Positions 24,919 to 33,367 of a stretch of DNA of 64,000 bases are shown one piece after another; the first letter of the stretch is position 1, and every line of letters begins with the position of its first letter. The translations under genes were made by a program, and so were the position numbers. The DNA comes from Spelaeicoccus albus. GTDB taxonomy: Bacteria; Actinomycetota; Actinomycetes; Actinomycetales; Brevibacteriaceae. The DNA is taken from positions 2,712,518-2,776,517 of the forward strand of contig NZ_JACBZP010000001.1 in NCBI RefSeq assembly GCF_013409065.1. The letters run 5' to 3'. The notes beneath the pieces were generated by a model. It saw only the letters and a program-made list of their open reading frames with translations. It had not been told where the DNA came from and did not search any database.

Positions 24919-25983
24919 GTGACTAGTCCCAGCCCGGCCGACGTGATGATGCAGATGATCGGTGGGTTCCAGGTCTCGCAGGCCGTGTATGTGGCCGCGA
25001 AACTCGACGTCCCCACCGTACTCGGCGACGGCCCCATGACGGTCCGGGACCTTGCCGGCTGCTGCGGCGCCCAAGAGCCACAGTTGCGGCGACTGATCCG
25101 GACCCTGACGTCATTGGGCCTGTTCACGATGGACAACGAGACGGTTTCTCTTTCCCCGCTTGGCGCAACGCTGTCACGGACTGAACCAGAGTCGTTGTAT
25201 GGTCTGGCCTGCATGTGGATGGAGACGCACTACGGCCCGTTCAGTGAACTGCTGCACACGCTGCGCACCGGCGAACCGGGTGCGGACAAATTCTACGGAA
25301 AGCCGTTCTTCGACTGGGCGGCCGAGGACGCACACCGGACCGAGCAGTTCAGCGGTGCGATGCGCGCCATCACCGAAGTCCTGCGGAAGGGCATGTTCGA
25401 CGGATACCAGCCACCGGCCGGGGACGTTGTTGCCGACATCGGCGCGGCCGACGGCAGCGTCCTCATCGATCTGCTCGAGAAGGACCGTGAGCTGCGGGGC
25501 ATCGCCTTCGACCTGCCGTCCGTACGAGCGGACACCGTCCGTAGCGTCGCCGCGCACGGATACCAGGACCGGATCGAGGTCGTCGCCGGTGACTTTTTCT
25601 CCCAAGTTCCGACGGCGCAGATCTACCTGCTCAGCTACATCCTGCACGACTGGGACGACGACTCCTGCGCACGCATCCTGCAGTCGGTCGCTGAGGCCGG
25701 GGGGCCGGGCGCGCGATTGCTCATCGTGGAGACGGTTGTCCCGGACAACAGCGACCCGCACCTGTCGAAGATGATTGACCTGACCATGCTCGGCGTCGTG
25801 ACAGGGCAGGAACGATCCGCGGCCGATTACGTCGCGCTGCTGGATTGTGCCGGCATCACTCTTGATCGAATTGTCGCCACGAGTACTGCGTTCTCGATCA
25901 TCGAGGCGACTGTCCGGGATCCCCGGAACGTCGAGATCTCGTCGGCGTCGACGCAACCGACCAACCGGATGCTGACCAAGTAA
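24919..25983 (+). CDS. SAM-dependent O-methyltransferase (class II, hydroxyneurosporene/plant OMT-like)
   Basis: 354 aa from GTG 24919. An N-terminal winged-helix dimerisation domain (MTSPSPADVMMQMIGGFQ, LRRLIRTLTSLGLFT) precedes the SAM-binding core: VVADIGAADGSVLIDLLEK (motif I, about residue 173), GIAFDLPSV, VVAGDFFSQVP and the catalytic-His region LLSYILHDWDDDSC, with LLIVETVVPDNS at motif III. Methylates a hydroxyl of a small aromatic or polyketide-like compound (family knowledge); the substrate is unknown. It precedes the LLM monooxygenase by 47 bases in the same direction. Confidence 0.88.
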   Translation: MTSPSPADVMMQMIGGFQVSQAVYVAAKLDVPTVLGDGPMTVRDLAGCCGAQEPQLRRLIRTLTSLGLFTMDNETVSLSPLGATLSRTEPESLYGLACMWMETHYGPFSELLHTLRTGEPGADKFYGKPFFDWAAEDAHRTEQFSGAMRAITEVLRKGMFDGYQPPAGDVVADIGAADGSVLIDLLEKDRELRGIAFDLPSVRADTVRSVAAHGYQDRIEVVAGDFFSQVPTAQIYLLSYILHDWDDDSCARILQSVAEAGGPGARLLIVETVVPDNSDPHLSKMIDLTMLGVVTGQERSAADYVALLDCAGITLDRIVATSTAFSIIEATVRDPRNVEISSASTQPTNRMLTK

Positions 25984-26030
25984 ATCAACGAAATCGAGCG
26001 ACACACCATCAACCTTTCGTAGGAGTCTCG

Positions 26031-27200
26031 ATGACACACGAACCCGCAGTGCCGCGAACCACCGCCGGCCCTCTGTTCGCCGATACCGGCCTTAAACTCG
26101 GCGTGTTCGGACTGAACGTCAGCTCGGCCGGCGCGGTGACCGCCGCTGCCGAACGGCACGAGATCGACTGGGACCAAAACGTCCGAGTTGTCCAGCAGGC
26201 GGAGAACGCAGGCTTCGAGGCCGTCATCCCGTTTTCCCGTTGGCGTGGTTTTGAGGGTCGTACCAACCCGTGGGGCCAGAGCTTTGACCCCTACACCTGG
26301 TCTGCGGCCCTGGCCGCGCTGACCAGTCGGATCACTTTGTTCGCCACGTCGCATTGCTTGACGGTGTCCCCGGTCATGGCCGCCAAGCAGATCGCCACCA
26401 TTGATGCCATCTCCGGGGGCCGCATTGGACTGAACGTCGTTGCGGGCTGGTTCGCCAAAGAGCTGGCCATGTTCGGGGTAGAGACCCTCGGTCACGACGA
26501 CCGGTACAGCTACAGCGAGGAGTGGCTCGAGATCGTGCTACGCCTGTGGGCGGATGGAGACGACTTCGACTATGAGGGTCACTGGCTGAGTGTGGCAGCC
26601 GGCTACAGCAGGCCAGGACCAGTCCAGCATCCACACCCACCGATCATGAATGCCGCCTTTTCAGACCGGGGGCACCGGTTTGCCGCCCGCTATGCCGACC
26701 TGTCGTTCGTGTCGGCATTCGACGCATCCGACGCCGCCGCAAAGGTCCGCAACATCCGCGAGATGGCCACCGGCTTCGGGCGCGAACATTCGGTATGGGT
26801 TGCCGCATCCGTAGTCTGTGCAGACACCGAGCAAGAAGCCCACGACCTCGTCCGGCGATGGTCGGGGATCGACGCCGACGAGGTCGCAGTGCGGAACGCG
26901 ATCGATTGGACCATGGGCGGCACCCGCATGCCGCCCGAGCAGCACCGCCAACTTGCAGGTGCGGTGGCCTCGACCATGGCCGGTTATCCGCTCATCGGAA
27001 CAGCAGAACGCATCTCCGAAGCGTTGGCGCAGCTAAGTGCGGCAGGAATCGACGGTGTCGCGCTGACCATGATGAACTACGAGGCCGGGGTGCCCCGCTT
27101 CATTGACGAAGTCCTGCCGATCTTGGAAAAGAATGGCGTTCGCCGGCCATCAGTCACGCAAAGCCCTCAAGGGAACATAGCGCCCGAGGGGCGATCGTGA
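26031..27200 (+). CDS. LLM-class flavin-dependent monooxygenase 1
   Basis: 389 aa, TAGGAG before the ATG. Bacterial luciferase-like TIM barrel of the SsuD/RutA branch: GLKLGVFGLNVSSAG, SRITLFATSHCLTVSPVMAAKQIATIDAISGGRIGLNVVAGWFAKELAMFG and a C-terminal YPLIGTAERISEAL. Uses FMNH2 and O2 to oxidise a small organic molecule. The FMN reductase partner is probably the product of 30226-30852. Substrate not visible from sequence. Confidence 0.9.
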   Translation: MTHEPAVPRTTAGPLFADTGLKLGVFGLNVSSAGAVTAAAERHEIDWDQNVRVVQQAENAGFEAVIPFSRWRGFEGRTNPWGQSFDPYTWSAALAALTSRITLFATSHCLTVSPVMAAKQIATIDAISGGRIGLNVVAGWFAKELAMFGVETLGHDDRYSYSEEWLEIVLRLWADGDDFDYEGHWLSVAAGYSRPGPVQHPHPPIMNAAFSDRGHRFAARYADLSFVSAFDASDAAAKVRNIREMATGFGREHSVWVAASVVCADTEQEAHDLVRRWSGIDADEVAVRNAIDWTMGGTRMPPEQHRQLAGAVASTMAGYPLIGTAERISEALAQLSAAGIDGVALTMMNYEAGVPRFIDEVLPILEKNGVRRPSVTQSPQGNIAPEGRS

Positions 27201-27260
27201 CTCCGAACCCAGGCTGCGAACTCTCATCCGCTCACCCACTCAACGTTCTCACTCCGTGCC

Positions 27261-27548
27261 ATGTCCCTTTCAAACCTGGAGATCATCATCAGCGAACCAT
27301 GGAGCAACCTTCTCACCGCCGACCGGCCGGCTGAGGTCGACGTCATCGTGGTCGGCGCCGGTAGTGCTGGGTCGGTGGTGGCCTCTCGACTCTCAGCAGA
27401 CGAGTCTCGTCAAATCCTTGTGCTCGAGTCGGGGCCGGCCACACCGACATGGCAGAGCCGCACCCCGGGCACCGCGTTCGATGCCCTGAACGAGGAGACA
27501 GACCCTGTACTTGGCCCAGACTGCAGACACGGCATTCGCGGGCTGTGA
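27261..27548 (+). pseudogene. GMC-family oxidoreductase, N-terminal fragment
   Basis: 95 codons containing the ADP-binding motif VDVIVVGAGSAGSVVASRLS and LVLESGPATP, the N-terminus of choline-dehydrogenase-like enzymes (about 500 aa when whole). It ends 5 bases before the opposite-strand marR gene, so the rest was lost when the neighbouring segment was joined. Confidence 0.8.
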
Positions 27549-27553
27549 AGGTC

Positions 27554-28012
27554 TCAGGAGCTCGGCGAGTCCTCGTCGGGGCGGAGTCTGGCCCAGATAC
27601 GCGCTAGGTCCTGTAGGTCGTCATCGTCGAGCCGGTCAAAGAAGAGGCGACGCAGGTCCGCATGTTGCTGTCGCCATGCCTTGCGCAGGACAGTCCGGCC
27701 CTCTGGAGTCAGCACAGCAACGAAACCACGCTTGTCTTCTACAGTCTGATTGCGTTTGATGAGGCCTCGGCGCTCGAGCCTTTCCGCCAGGCGGGTGAAG
27801 CCACCGGAGGACATGAGGCGCTGCCTGGCGAGCTCAGACATGCGCATACCGTCACGTCCGGCCAGACCGAGCAAAGCCATGACGCCGTACTCCGCCATGC
27901 TGACGCCCAATGGAGCCAGCCCACCCTCAACTTCTCGCCAGACGCGGTCGTGGGTGTAGAGAAAGCCCTGCCATGCCTCGTTCTCCAGCTCAGTCAACCG
28001 CGGTGTAACCAT
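27554..28012 (-). CDS. MarR-family transcriptional regulator 2
   Basis: 152 aa. Winged helix MAEYGVMALLGLAGRDGMRMSELARQRLMSSGGFTRLAERLERRGLIKRN, wing VEDKRGFVAVLTPEG, and C-terminal dimerisation helices. Divergent from the intact crotonase gene at 28135 with a perfect palindrome between them. This repeats the marR/crotonase layout at 22.2-23.5 kb, although this MarR is not closely similar to regulator 1. Confidence 0.9.
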   Translation of the reverse strand: MVTPRLTELENEAWQGFLYTHDRVWREVEGGLAPLGVSMAEYGVMALLGLAGRDGMRMSELARQRLMSSGGFTRLAERLERRGLIKRNQTVEDKRGFVAVLTPEGRTVLRKAWRQQHADLRRLFFDRLDDDDLQDLARIWARLRPDEDSPSS

Positions 28013-28042
28013 GGTCCGAGTCTACCTCGACAGATGTCTGCA

Positions 28043-28066
28043 CAGACAGATGGGAATATCTGTCTG
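28043..28066. promoter_or_regulatory. Palindromic MarR operator
   Basis: CAGACAGAT (28043-28051), 6 bases, ATCTGTCTG (28058-28066): perfect 9-base arms, flanked by TGCA/CGCA. A further GACAGATGTCTG lies at 28030-28041. It is between the divergent marR (28012) and crotonase (28135) genes, so it likely controls both. Confidence 0.75.
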
Positions 28067-28134
28067 CGCAGGCAACGTTACTTTGAAGGACGGCGTCAAA
28101 AGGAGTCGTCTTGAGCTCGAAGAGGGAGAACAAA

Positions 28135-29016
28135 ATGTCCGACAACGAACGACCTGAATCCGCACCGATCGGCGATCGTGTGAGGTATGACGAGCCGACG
28201 CCAGGGGTGGCTCGGGCGACGCTGACACGTTCGGAGAACGGGAACCTGCAGGACGTGCGGCTCTTCTATCAACTTGACGCGGCATACAAGCGGGCAGCGG
28301 CCGACGACTCGGTCGCCGTGTTCGTGATCGCTGCGGAAGGCGACGATTTCTCGCTCGGCCACGACGTCGAAGCGTTGTTCAGCACTGAAGGCATGGATCA
28401 GGTCACGCTGGAAGGCGGATTCGGACGCGACGGGGTAGCGGGCGACCTGGCGTGGGAGACGGAGGTCTTCCTCGAGCTGCACTGGCGCTGGCGCAACTTC
28501 CCCAAGCCAGTCATTGCCGCGGTCCAGGGACGGGTCTTCGCGGGCGGCATGATGACGATGTGGCCTGCCGACCTGATCGTGGCTAGCGAGGACACGACCT
28601 TCGCAGACCCAGTGACCGGGTTCGGCATCAGCCACGTCGAGTTTTTCATGCATCCGTGGGAGTTCGGCGCCCGCAGGGCCAAGGAACTCCTCTTCACCGG
28701 GGAGGCCATGACGGCGACGGAAGCGAAGGAGATCGGCATGGTGACTCGCGTCGTTACGCGCGATGAACTGGAGTCCGCTACACTCACCCTCGCCGCGCGC
28801 ATCGCAGCCCGTCCCGCTTTCGGCCTCCGGATGGCCAAGAAGTCCGTGAACCAAACGCTGGACATTCAGGGGCAGTGGAACGCGGTCCAGGCGGCGTTCT
28901 CGGTACACACGCTCGGCCACGCACACAGCCGCATCGCGCACGACGGCGCCTACATCGACCCTGCCGGCTTCGCCCTCACCCGCGATCTCTGGGGCCTCCC
29001 TGACACTGAGGTCTGA
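28135..29016 (+). CDS. Crotonase-family enoyl-CoA hydratase/isomerase or hydrolase
   Basis: 293 aa from ATG 28135 (GAGGGAG upstream; TTG 28111 is possible). Crotonase fold with the oxyanion-hole stretches AEGDDFSLGHDVEALF (about residues 65-80) and VFAGGMMTMWPADLIVA, then FADPVTGFGISHVEFF where catalytic residues usually sit. The usual glutamate pair of hydratases is not obvious, and the MHPWEFGARRAKELLFTGE segment is conserved with the broken copy at 22.2 kb. Isomerase, dehydratase or C-C hydrolase activity is possible. First gene of a transcript with the downstream monooxygenase and reductase. Confidence 0.85.
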   Translation: MSDNERPESAPIGDRVRYDEPTPGVARATLTRSENGNLQDVRLFYQLDAAYKRAAADDSVAVFVIAAEGDDFSLGHDVEALFSTEGMDQVTLEGGFGRDGVAGDLAWETEVFLELHWRWRNFPKPVIAAVQGRVFAGGMMTMWPADLIVASEDTTFADPVTGFGISHVEFFMHPWEFGARRAKELLFTGEAMTATEAKEIGMVTRVVTRDELESATLTLAARIAARPAFGLRMAKKSVNQTLDIQGQWNAVQAAFSVHTLGHAHSRIAHDGAYIDPAGFALTRDLWGLPDTEV

Positions 29017-29113
29017 TCTCGGCCAAGCGGTCGTCCCCACCACCTAGCACCCGGAGCCGATGGGCGTCGACAACCGCCCATCGGCTCCGGGCCCCAGATG
29101 AAAGAGACAAAGC

Positions 29114-30229
29114 ATGAATGACACCGACACGACCCGCGTCGACCACGCGACCGATTCCACGAAGCGGTCCGCGTTCGAGATCGGACACATGACGTTCGTC
29201 GAGATCACCGCTGACCCCGTCACCGGCAGAATGCCGACTGGCCACCAGCGGTCCCGCGACACGATCGAACAGGCTCGGGTAGCAGACCAGGTCGGCCTCG
29301 ACCTCTTCGCCGTGGGTGAGCACCACCGCACCGACTTCGTCGGGTCCGCCCCGCCGATGGTTCTGGCCGCGGCGGCCGAGGCGACCGAGAAGATCCGTCT
29401 GACCAGCTCCGTCACGGTGCTCGGCTCCGACGATCCAGTCCGGGTATGGGAGCAGTTCGCCACGCTCGACCAGTTCTCCGGCGGCCGCGCCGAGATCATC
29501 GCCGGACGCGGCTCCTACACAGAGTCGTTCCCCCTGTTCGGCTACGACCTGGCCGACTACGCCGACCTCTTCCGGGAGAAGCTCGATCTCCTGCTCCAGA
29601 TCCGCGCACGAAACCCGATCACGTGGCGGGGCAGATTTCGACCCGACCTCGACAACGCCGACATCGGACCGCGTGCCGTCCAGGACCTGCTACCGATCTG
29701 GGTCGGCGTCGGCGGCACTCAGGCCTCGGCGATCAGTACCGGGCGACTCGGCCTGCCGATGGCGCTCGCTCTGCTGCTTGGCCCGATCACACTCCATAAG
29801 CAGGCCATCGAGCTGTACTGGCAGGCCGCCGCGCAGGCAGGCCACGACCCGGCGACGCTGCGCACGAGCATCAACCTGCACGGCTACGTCGGCCGCACCA
29901 GCCAGGGCGCACGGGATGTCATGTACCCGTACTTCGCCCAGGGGATGAAGGACAACAACCACCAGCGCGGCCGCGGCTTCACCATGCCGAGGACGGCATT
30001 CGACGCGCAGACCTCCCCGGCCGCCGGCCTCGTCGTCGGCAGCCCCCAGGAGGTGATCGACAAACTGCTCGCGTACCATGAAATCTACGGAATAGATCGA
30101 TCCATGATTCAGATCGGCTTCGGCGGCATGCCACAGAGCGAGGTGCTGGAGGCGATCGAGCTGCTCGGCACCGAGGTCGCCCCGGTCGTTCGCCAGGAAG
30201 TCGCGGCACGGAAGGGGGATCTGGTATGA
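29114..30229 (+). CDS. LLM-class flavin-dependent monooxygenase 2
   Basis: 371 aa. Luciferase-like barrel with EIGHMTFVEITADPVTG, DQVGLDLFAVGEHHRTDFVGSAP (the conserved GEHH motif), IRLTSSVTVLGSDDPVRVWEQFATLDQFSGGRAEIIAGRGSY and VVGSPQEVIDKL. It overlaps the FMN reductase by ATGA, so the pair should form a two-component FMNH2-dependent monooxygenase. Substrate unknown; the upstream crotonase suggests an acyl-CoA or ring-derived intermediate. Confidence 0.92.
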   Translation: MNDTDTTRVDHATDSTKRSAFEIGHMTFVEITADPVTGRMPTGHQRSRDTIEQARVADQVGLDLFAVGEHHRTDFVGSAPPMVLAAAAEATEKIRLTSSVTVLGSDDPVRVWEQFATLDQFSGGRAEIIAGRGSYTESFPLFGYDLADYADLFREKLDLLLQIRARNPITWRGRFRPDLDNADIGPRAVQDLLPIWVGVGGTQASAISTGRLGLPMALALLLGPITLHKQAIELYWQAAAQAGHDPATLRTSINLHGYVGRTSQGARDVMYPYFAQGMKDNNHQRGRGFTMPRTAFDAQTSPAAGLVVGSPQEVIDKLLAYHEIYGIDRSMIQIGFGGMPQSEVLEAIELLGTEVAPVVRQEVAARKGDLV

Positions 30230-30852
30230 CGACCAAGCTCGACAGCGCGCCGGCGACCTCAACCGGCGGTCCGGGTGGGGCGATACCTCGACGTGCACTG
30301 CGCATAGCCGTGGTCAACGGCAGCCCCAGCGAGAAATCCAAGACCATGGGGCTGGTCGACGTAGTGCTGCAGACCCTTGCCGGCATGCTCGCAGACGAAG
30401 ACATCACAATCGAGCAGACCCGTGTTGATGTCTATCGCCTCGGCCCCGCTTTCACCGGCGCCCACGAGCGCGAGGTAATCGCACCCGAGATCGAGGACAC
30501 TCTACGACAGGTTGAGCAGGCTGATCTGCTGATCGCCGCCACTCCAGTGTTCCGCGGGTCCTACACAGGGCAGTTCAAACACTTCTTCGACCTGGTCGAC
30601 CAATACGCGCTCGCGAACAAACCCGTGCTCCTCGCCGCCACCGGGGGAGGTGAGCACCATGCACTAGTTCTTGAGCACGCGCTGCGCCCGCTGTTCGGGT
30701 TCTTCCAAGCGTTGACCCTGCCGGTCGCCGTCTTCGCCTCCTCAAGTGACTTCGACGGCACAACCCTGCTGACCCCACGGGTCTACGGTCGCATCGAGAT
30801 GGCGATTACCGATGTTATCGGACTGCTCATTGCCCGAGCCACAGTCGGCTGA
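30226..30852 (+). CDS. NAD(P)H-dependent FMN reductase (MsuE-like)
   Basis: 208 aa. Flavodoxin-like fold: LRIAVVNGSPSEKSKTMGLVDVVL (FMN phosphate loop, about residues 25-48), ADLLIAATPVFRGSYTGQFKHFFDL, and NKPVLLAATGGGEHHALVLEHALRPLFGFF. Supplies FMNH2 to the monooxygenase encoded upstream (4-base overlap) and perhaps to the one at 26031. The first about 23 residues are a disordered extension. Confidence 0.92.
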   Translation: MTTKLDSAPATSTGGPGGAIPRRALRIAVVNGSPSEKSKTMGLVDVVLQTLAGMLADEDITIEQTRVDVYRLGPAFTGAHEREVIAPEIEDTLRQVEQADLLIAATPVFRGSYTGQFKHFFDLVDQYALANKPVLLAATGGGEHHALVLEHALRPLFGFFQALTLPVAVFASSSDFDGTTLLTPRVYGRIEMAITDVIGLLIARATVG

Positions 30853-30990
30853 CACAGTCCAATACCCACAGTTCCAGCCCTGCCCCGTGGCACTCGAGAC
30901 CATTGTCGTGGATGCCGTCGCTCTGGTGGTATAAACCCCGGGACTCAACTAAACGGCCAGCAGACCCGGCCAAGCTCGATTCCGAACAGT

Positions 30991-31032
30991 GGGGTGGACC
31001 CTGTGGACTGGGCAGCCCACAGGGTCCACCCC
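30991..31032 (+). terminator. Perfect 16-base-pair hairpin after the monooxygenase operon
   Basis: GGGGTGGACCCTGTGG (30991-31006) pairs perfectly with CCACAGGGTCCACCCC (31017-31032); loop of 10. There is no T run, so it may be an mRNA-stabilising or IS-derived structure rather than a classical terminator. The rest of 30853-31172 shows no gene; the GTGGTGACGCGAAAGG near 31172 resembles the IS debris at 24379. Confidence 0.6.
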
Positions 31033-31172
31033 AGGCATCCGCATGGCGTACTTGGTGCCGGAGCTTTCGAGGTATACGAGGCCTTCACGGCTAGCGATGG
31101 TGAGTGTGTCTCCGGTGAGTTGCTTATGAGCGTTAGCCTCGGTTTTTCACGAGGAGGGTCTCAGAGATCGGT

Positions 31173-31625
31173 GTGGTGACGCGAAAGGTGTTCCTAGTGA
31201 GTAGCCGGGGCACTTCCACTTTATCCAGCCCCAACACCGCCCCACTCGTCGCCGGATCAGGGCTAAAAGAGAAGGGGTTCGGTGCGATTAACGTGGCGAC
31301 ATGTCTGACCGCCTGGTCGCACGAAGGCAGGGTTCGCAACGAGGCGGCGTTCGCCTCTCTGGCTGGGGTGAATCCAATCCCGGCGTCGTCGGGGAACACG
31401 GTCAGGCATCGGCTGAATCGAGGCGGCGACAGGAGATTGAACAGCGCGCTCCACATGGCTGCGGTGACGCGGATGACCCACGATGCCGAAACCCGCGTAT
31501 ACGTGGAAAGGCGACGATCAGAAGGTCGTACCGATAAGGAAATCCGCCGTTGCATCAAGCGCTATCTGGCCCGCCGTATCTACAGGACGCTCAACGGCTC
31601 AGCCGAGATAATGAACGCGGCTTGA
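31173..31625 (+). pseudogene. IS110-family transposase, C-terminal remnant
   Basis: From about 31280 the frame matches the Tnp_20 half of IS110 transposases: TCLTAWSHEGRVRNEAAFASL, GVNPIPASSGNTVRHRLNRGG, IKRYLARRIYRTLN. The N-terminal DEDD domain is missing. It is a different IS110 type from the intact element that begins 4 bases after its stop codon. Confidence 0.85.
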
Positions 31626-31628
31626 CAG

Positions 31629-31909
31629 ACTGTGAGTCTTATTGGTGGCTGGTCCGGGACCGGCTGGCCGGGTAGGTTGTTGGACGCGTCGTCGCGGCCG
31701 TGACTCATGACAAAACTGGCCCCTCTGGGTGCCTTTCCTATGAACTGTCCGACTACGACGGGGCGGCCGACGCCAGCCCGGTCCATTTCAGTGGCTTGAT
31801 CAGAAGCATGTCCGACGCATACACAGTCGTGACTCATCACAGTTTTGCCCTGAAGTGAATCCCTCCGAGCCCGGCTGCCGGCCGATAGTGACCAGAAACG
31901 GTCCGTCGT
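31629..31909 (+). ncRNA. Candidate bridge-RNA region of IS110 copy B
   Basis: The non-coding left end of the element, same sequence as in copy A. By analogy with characterised IS110 members it should be transcribed as the bridge RNA guiding insertion. Exact ends and pairing loops were not determined. Confidence 0.35.
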
Positions 31910-31930
31910 ATGGAAGGGAATCAGATCACT

Positions 31931-33004
31931 ATGGACACGATAGTCGCACAGACGTACTCGTACGTCATCGGCGTCGACACCCACGCCGCCACCCACACCT
32001 ACGCCATCATCACTGCTGACAACCAGCACGTGGACGCTCAGACATTCCCGACCACTACGGCTGGGATGAACAGGGCGATCGCCTGGGCCGCACGCCGCAC
32101 CGGCGGCGACATGGCGGCCCTTTGGGTCATCGAGGGAATCGGCAGTTACGGTGCTGGACTAGCCCGAACCGTTGCGGACACCGGTTACCGCGTCGTCGAA
32201 GCCGCTCGCATGAGTAACCGCAGCCGACGCGGCATCGGTAAGTCCGATCCCGTCGATGCTGCCCGGATCGCCGTAGCCGTGCTGCCGCTGCCAGAGGCCC
32301 GACTGCGCGAGCCTCGACTCGATGAAGGTAACCGTGCCGCCCTGCAGGTTCTGCTGACCGCACGCGATGAGATCGGCCGCGAACGTACGCGCGCGATCAA
32401 CGCGCTCACCGCTCTAGCCCGCACCACCGACCTTGGCATCGACGCAAGGCGCGCACTCAACCACCAAACCATCGCCGAGATCGCCGGCTGGCGCGCCCGG
32501 CAGCGCGACGACATCGCAATCGCCACGGCCCGCGCTGAAGCAATCCGCCTGGCCAAACGGATCTTCGACTGCGACGGTGATCTGAAGACCAACGACGCAC
32601 GAATTCGAGACCTCGTCGCTGATAGTCCAGCCGCCGGCCTCGTCAACTACACAGGGATCGGCCCGGTCACCGCCGCGACCACCCTCGTCGCGTGGTCACA
32701 CCCGGGCCGAATCAAAAGCGAAGCCGCATACGCTGCCATCGCCGGTGCCAGCCCCATACCAGCCTCGTCTGGTAAAACCATACGATACCGACTCAATCGA
32801 GGCGGAGACCGCAAACTCAACCGCGCACTCAACGTCATGGCAATGGTCCGCATGGTCCACGACCCCACGACCCGTGACTACGCGCAAAGACGACGCCGAG
32901 AAGACAAATCAGACCGCGAGATCCGTCGTGTCCTTAAACGGTACCTAGCCCGAAGCATTTACCGGCAACTCAATGCAGCCGCAGCAACACCACAATCGAG
33001 TTGA
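31931..33004 (+). CDS. IS110-family transposase (DEDD recombinase), copy B
   Basis: 357 aa from ATG 31931; a 7-codon longer start at 31910 is open. Residue for residue the same as copy A, including GVDTH, IEGIG, SDPVDAARIA and ASSGKT motifs. The stop lies 16 bases from the element end. Intact and probably functional. Confidence 0.95.
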   Translation: MDTIVAQTYSYVIGVDTHAATHTYAIITADNQHVDAQTFPTTTAGMNRAIAWAARRTGGDMAALWVIEGIGSYGAGLARTVADTGYRVVEAARMSNRSRRGIGKSDPVDAARIAVAVLPLPEARLREPRLDEGNRAALQVLLTARDEIGRERTRAINALTALARTTDLGIDARRALNHQTIAEIAGWRARQRDDIAIATARAEAIRLAKRIFDCDGDLKTNDARIRDLVADSPAAGLVNYTGIGPVTAATTLVAWSHPGRIKSEAAYAAIAGASPIPASSGKTIRYRLNRGGDRKLNRALNVMAMVRMVHDPTTRDYAQRRRREDKSDREIRRVLKRYLARSIYRQLNAAAATPQSS

Positions 33005-33075
33005 CAGATATAGAAGCTTCATAGAAGAGTCCACAGGCCCACACCGCGATCGGGAACCAGCCACCCATCAGCCGC

Positions 33076-33240
33076 TTAACCAACCTCACTGGTCAGTACA
33101 TCTAGAGGCAGTTCGCGCCCACTCCAGAATCGAGATACCTCTGGCGCTCGAGTCCAGCTACTAATCATCTCGGCATCAGAGTCGCGCGCCAATCGAATGG
33201 CGATTGACCGGTCGACGGTCACCGAGGTTGGGTAGCCCAT
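33076..33240 (-). pseudogene. GNAT-type acetyltransferase, N-terminal fragment
   Basis: 54 codons from ATG 33240 with GGAG 8 bases upstream. IAIRLARDSDAEMISSWTRAPEVSRFW resembles the start of aminoglycoside 6'-acetyltransferase-like GNAT proteins, but the gene stops before the acetyl-CoA site. Probably truncated by the rearrangement that brought IS110 copy B. Confidence 0.45.
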
Positions 33241-33367
33241 TGTCAATGCTCCAGTCTCCACGTGAGGCGTCGTGCTGGGAGTAATAGCGGCCGTTGGGTC
33301 GTGAGCCGCGGTGACTGGTTCAAGAACTTGGAGCGTAGATCTTCGGGGTCGCCGTCGGATCGCAAGC

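Larger units (their letters stand above)
31629..33020 (+). mobile_element. IS110-family insertion sequence, copy B (1392 bp)
   Basis: Identical to copy A (13479-14870) but in the opposite orientation. It starts directly after the end of another IS110-type transposase remnant. Left flank CTTGACAG and the copy A flank GTTGACAAA share TTGACA, which may reflect target preference. Confidence 0.92.
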
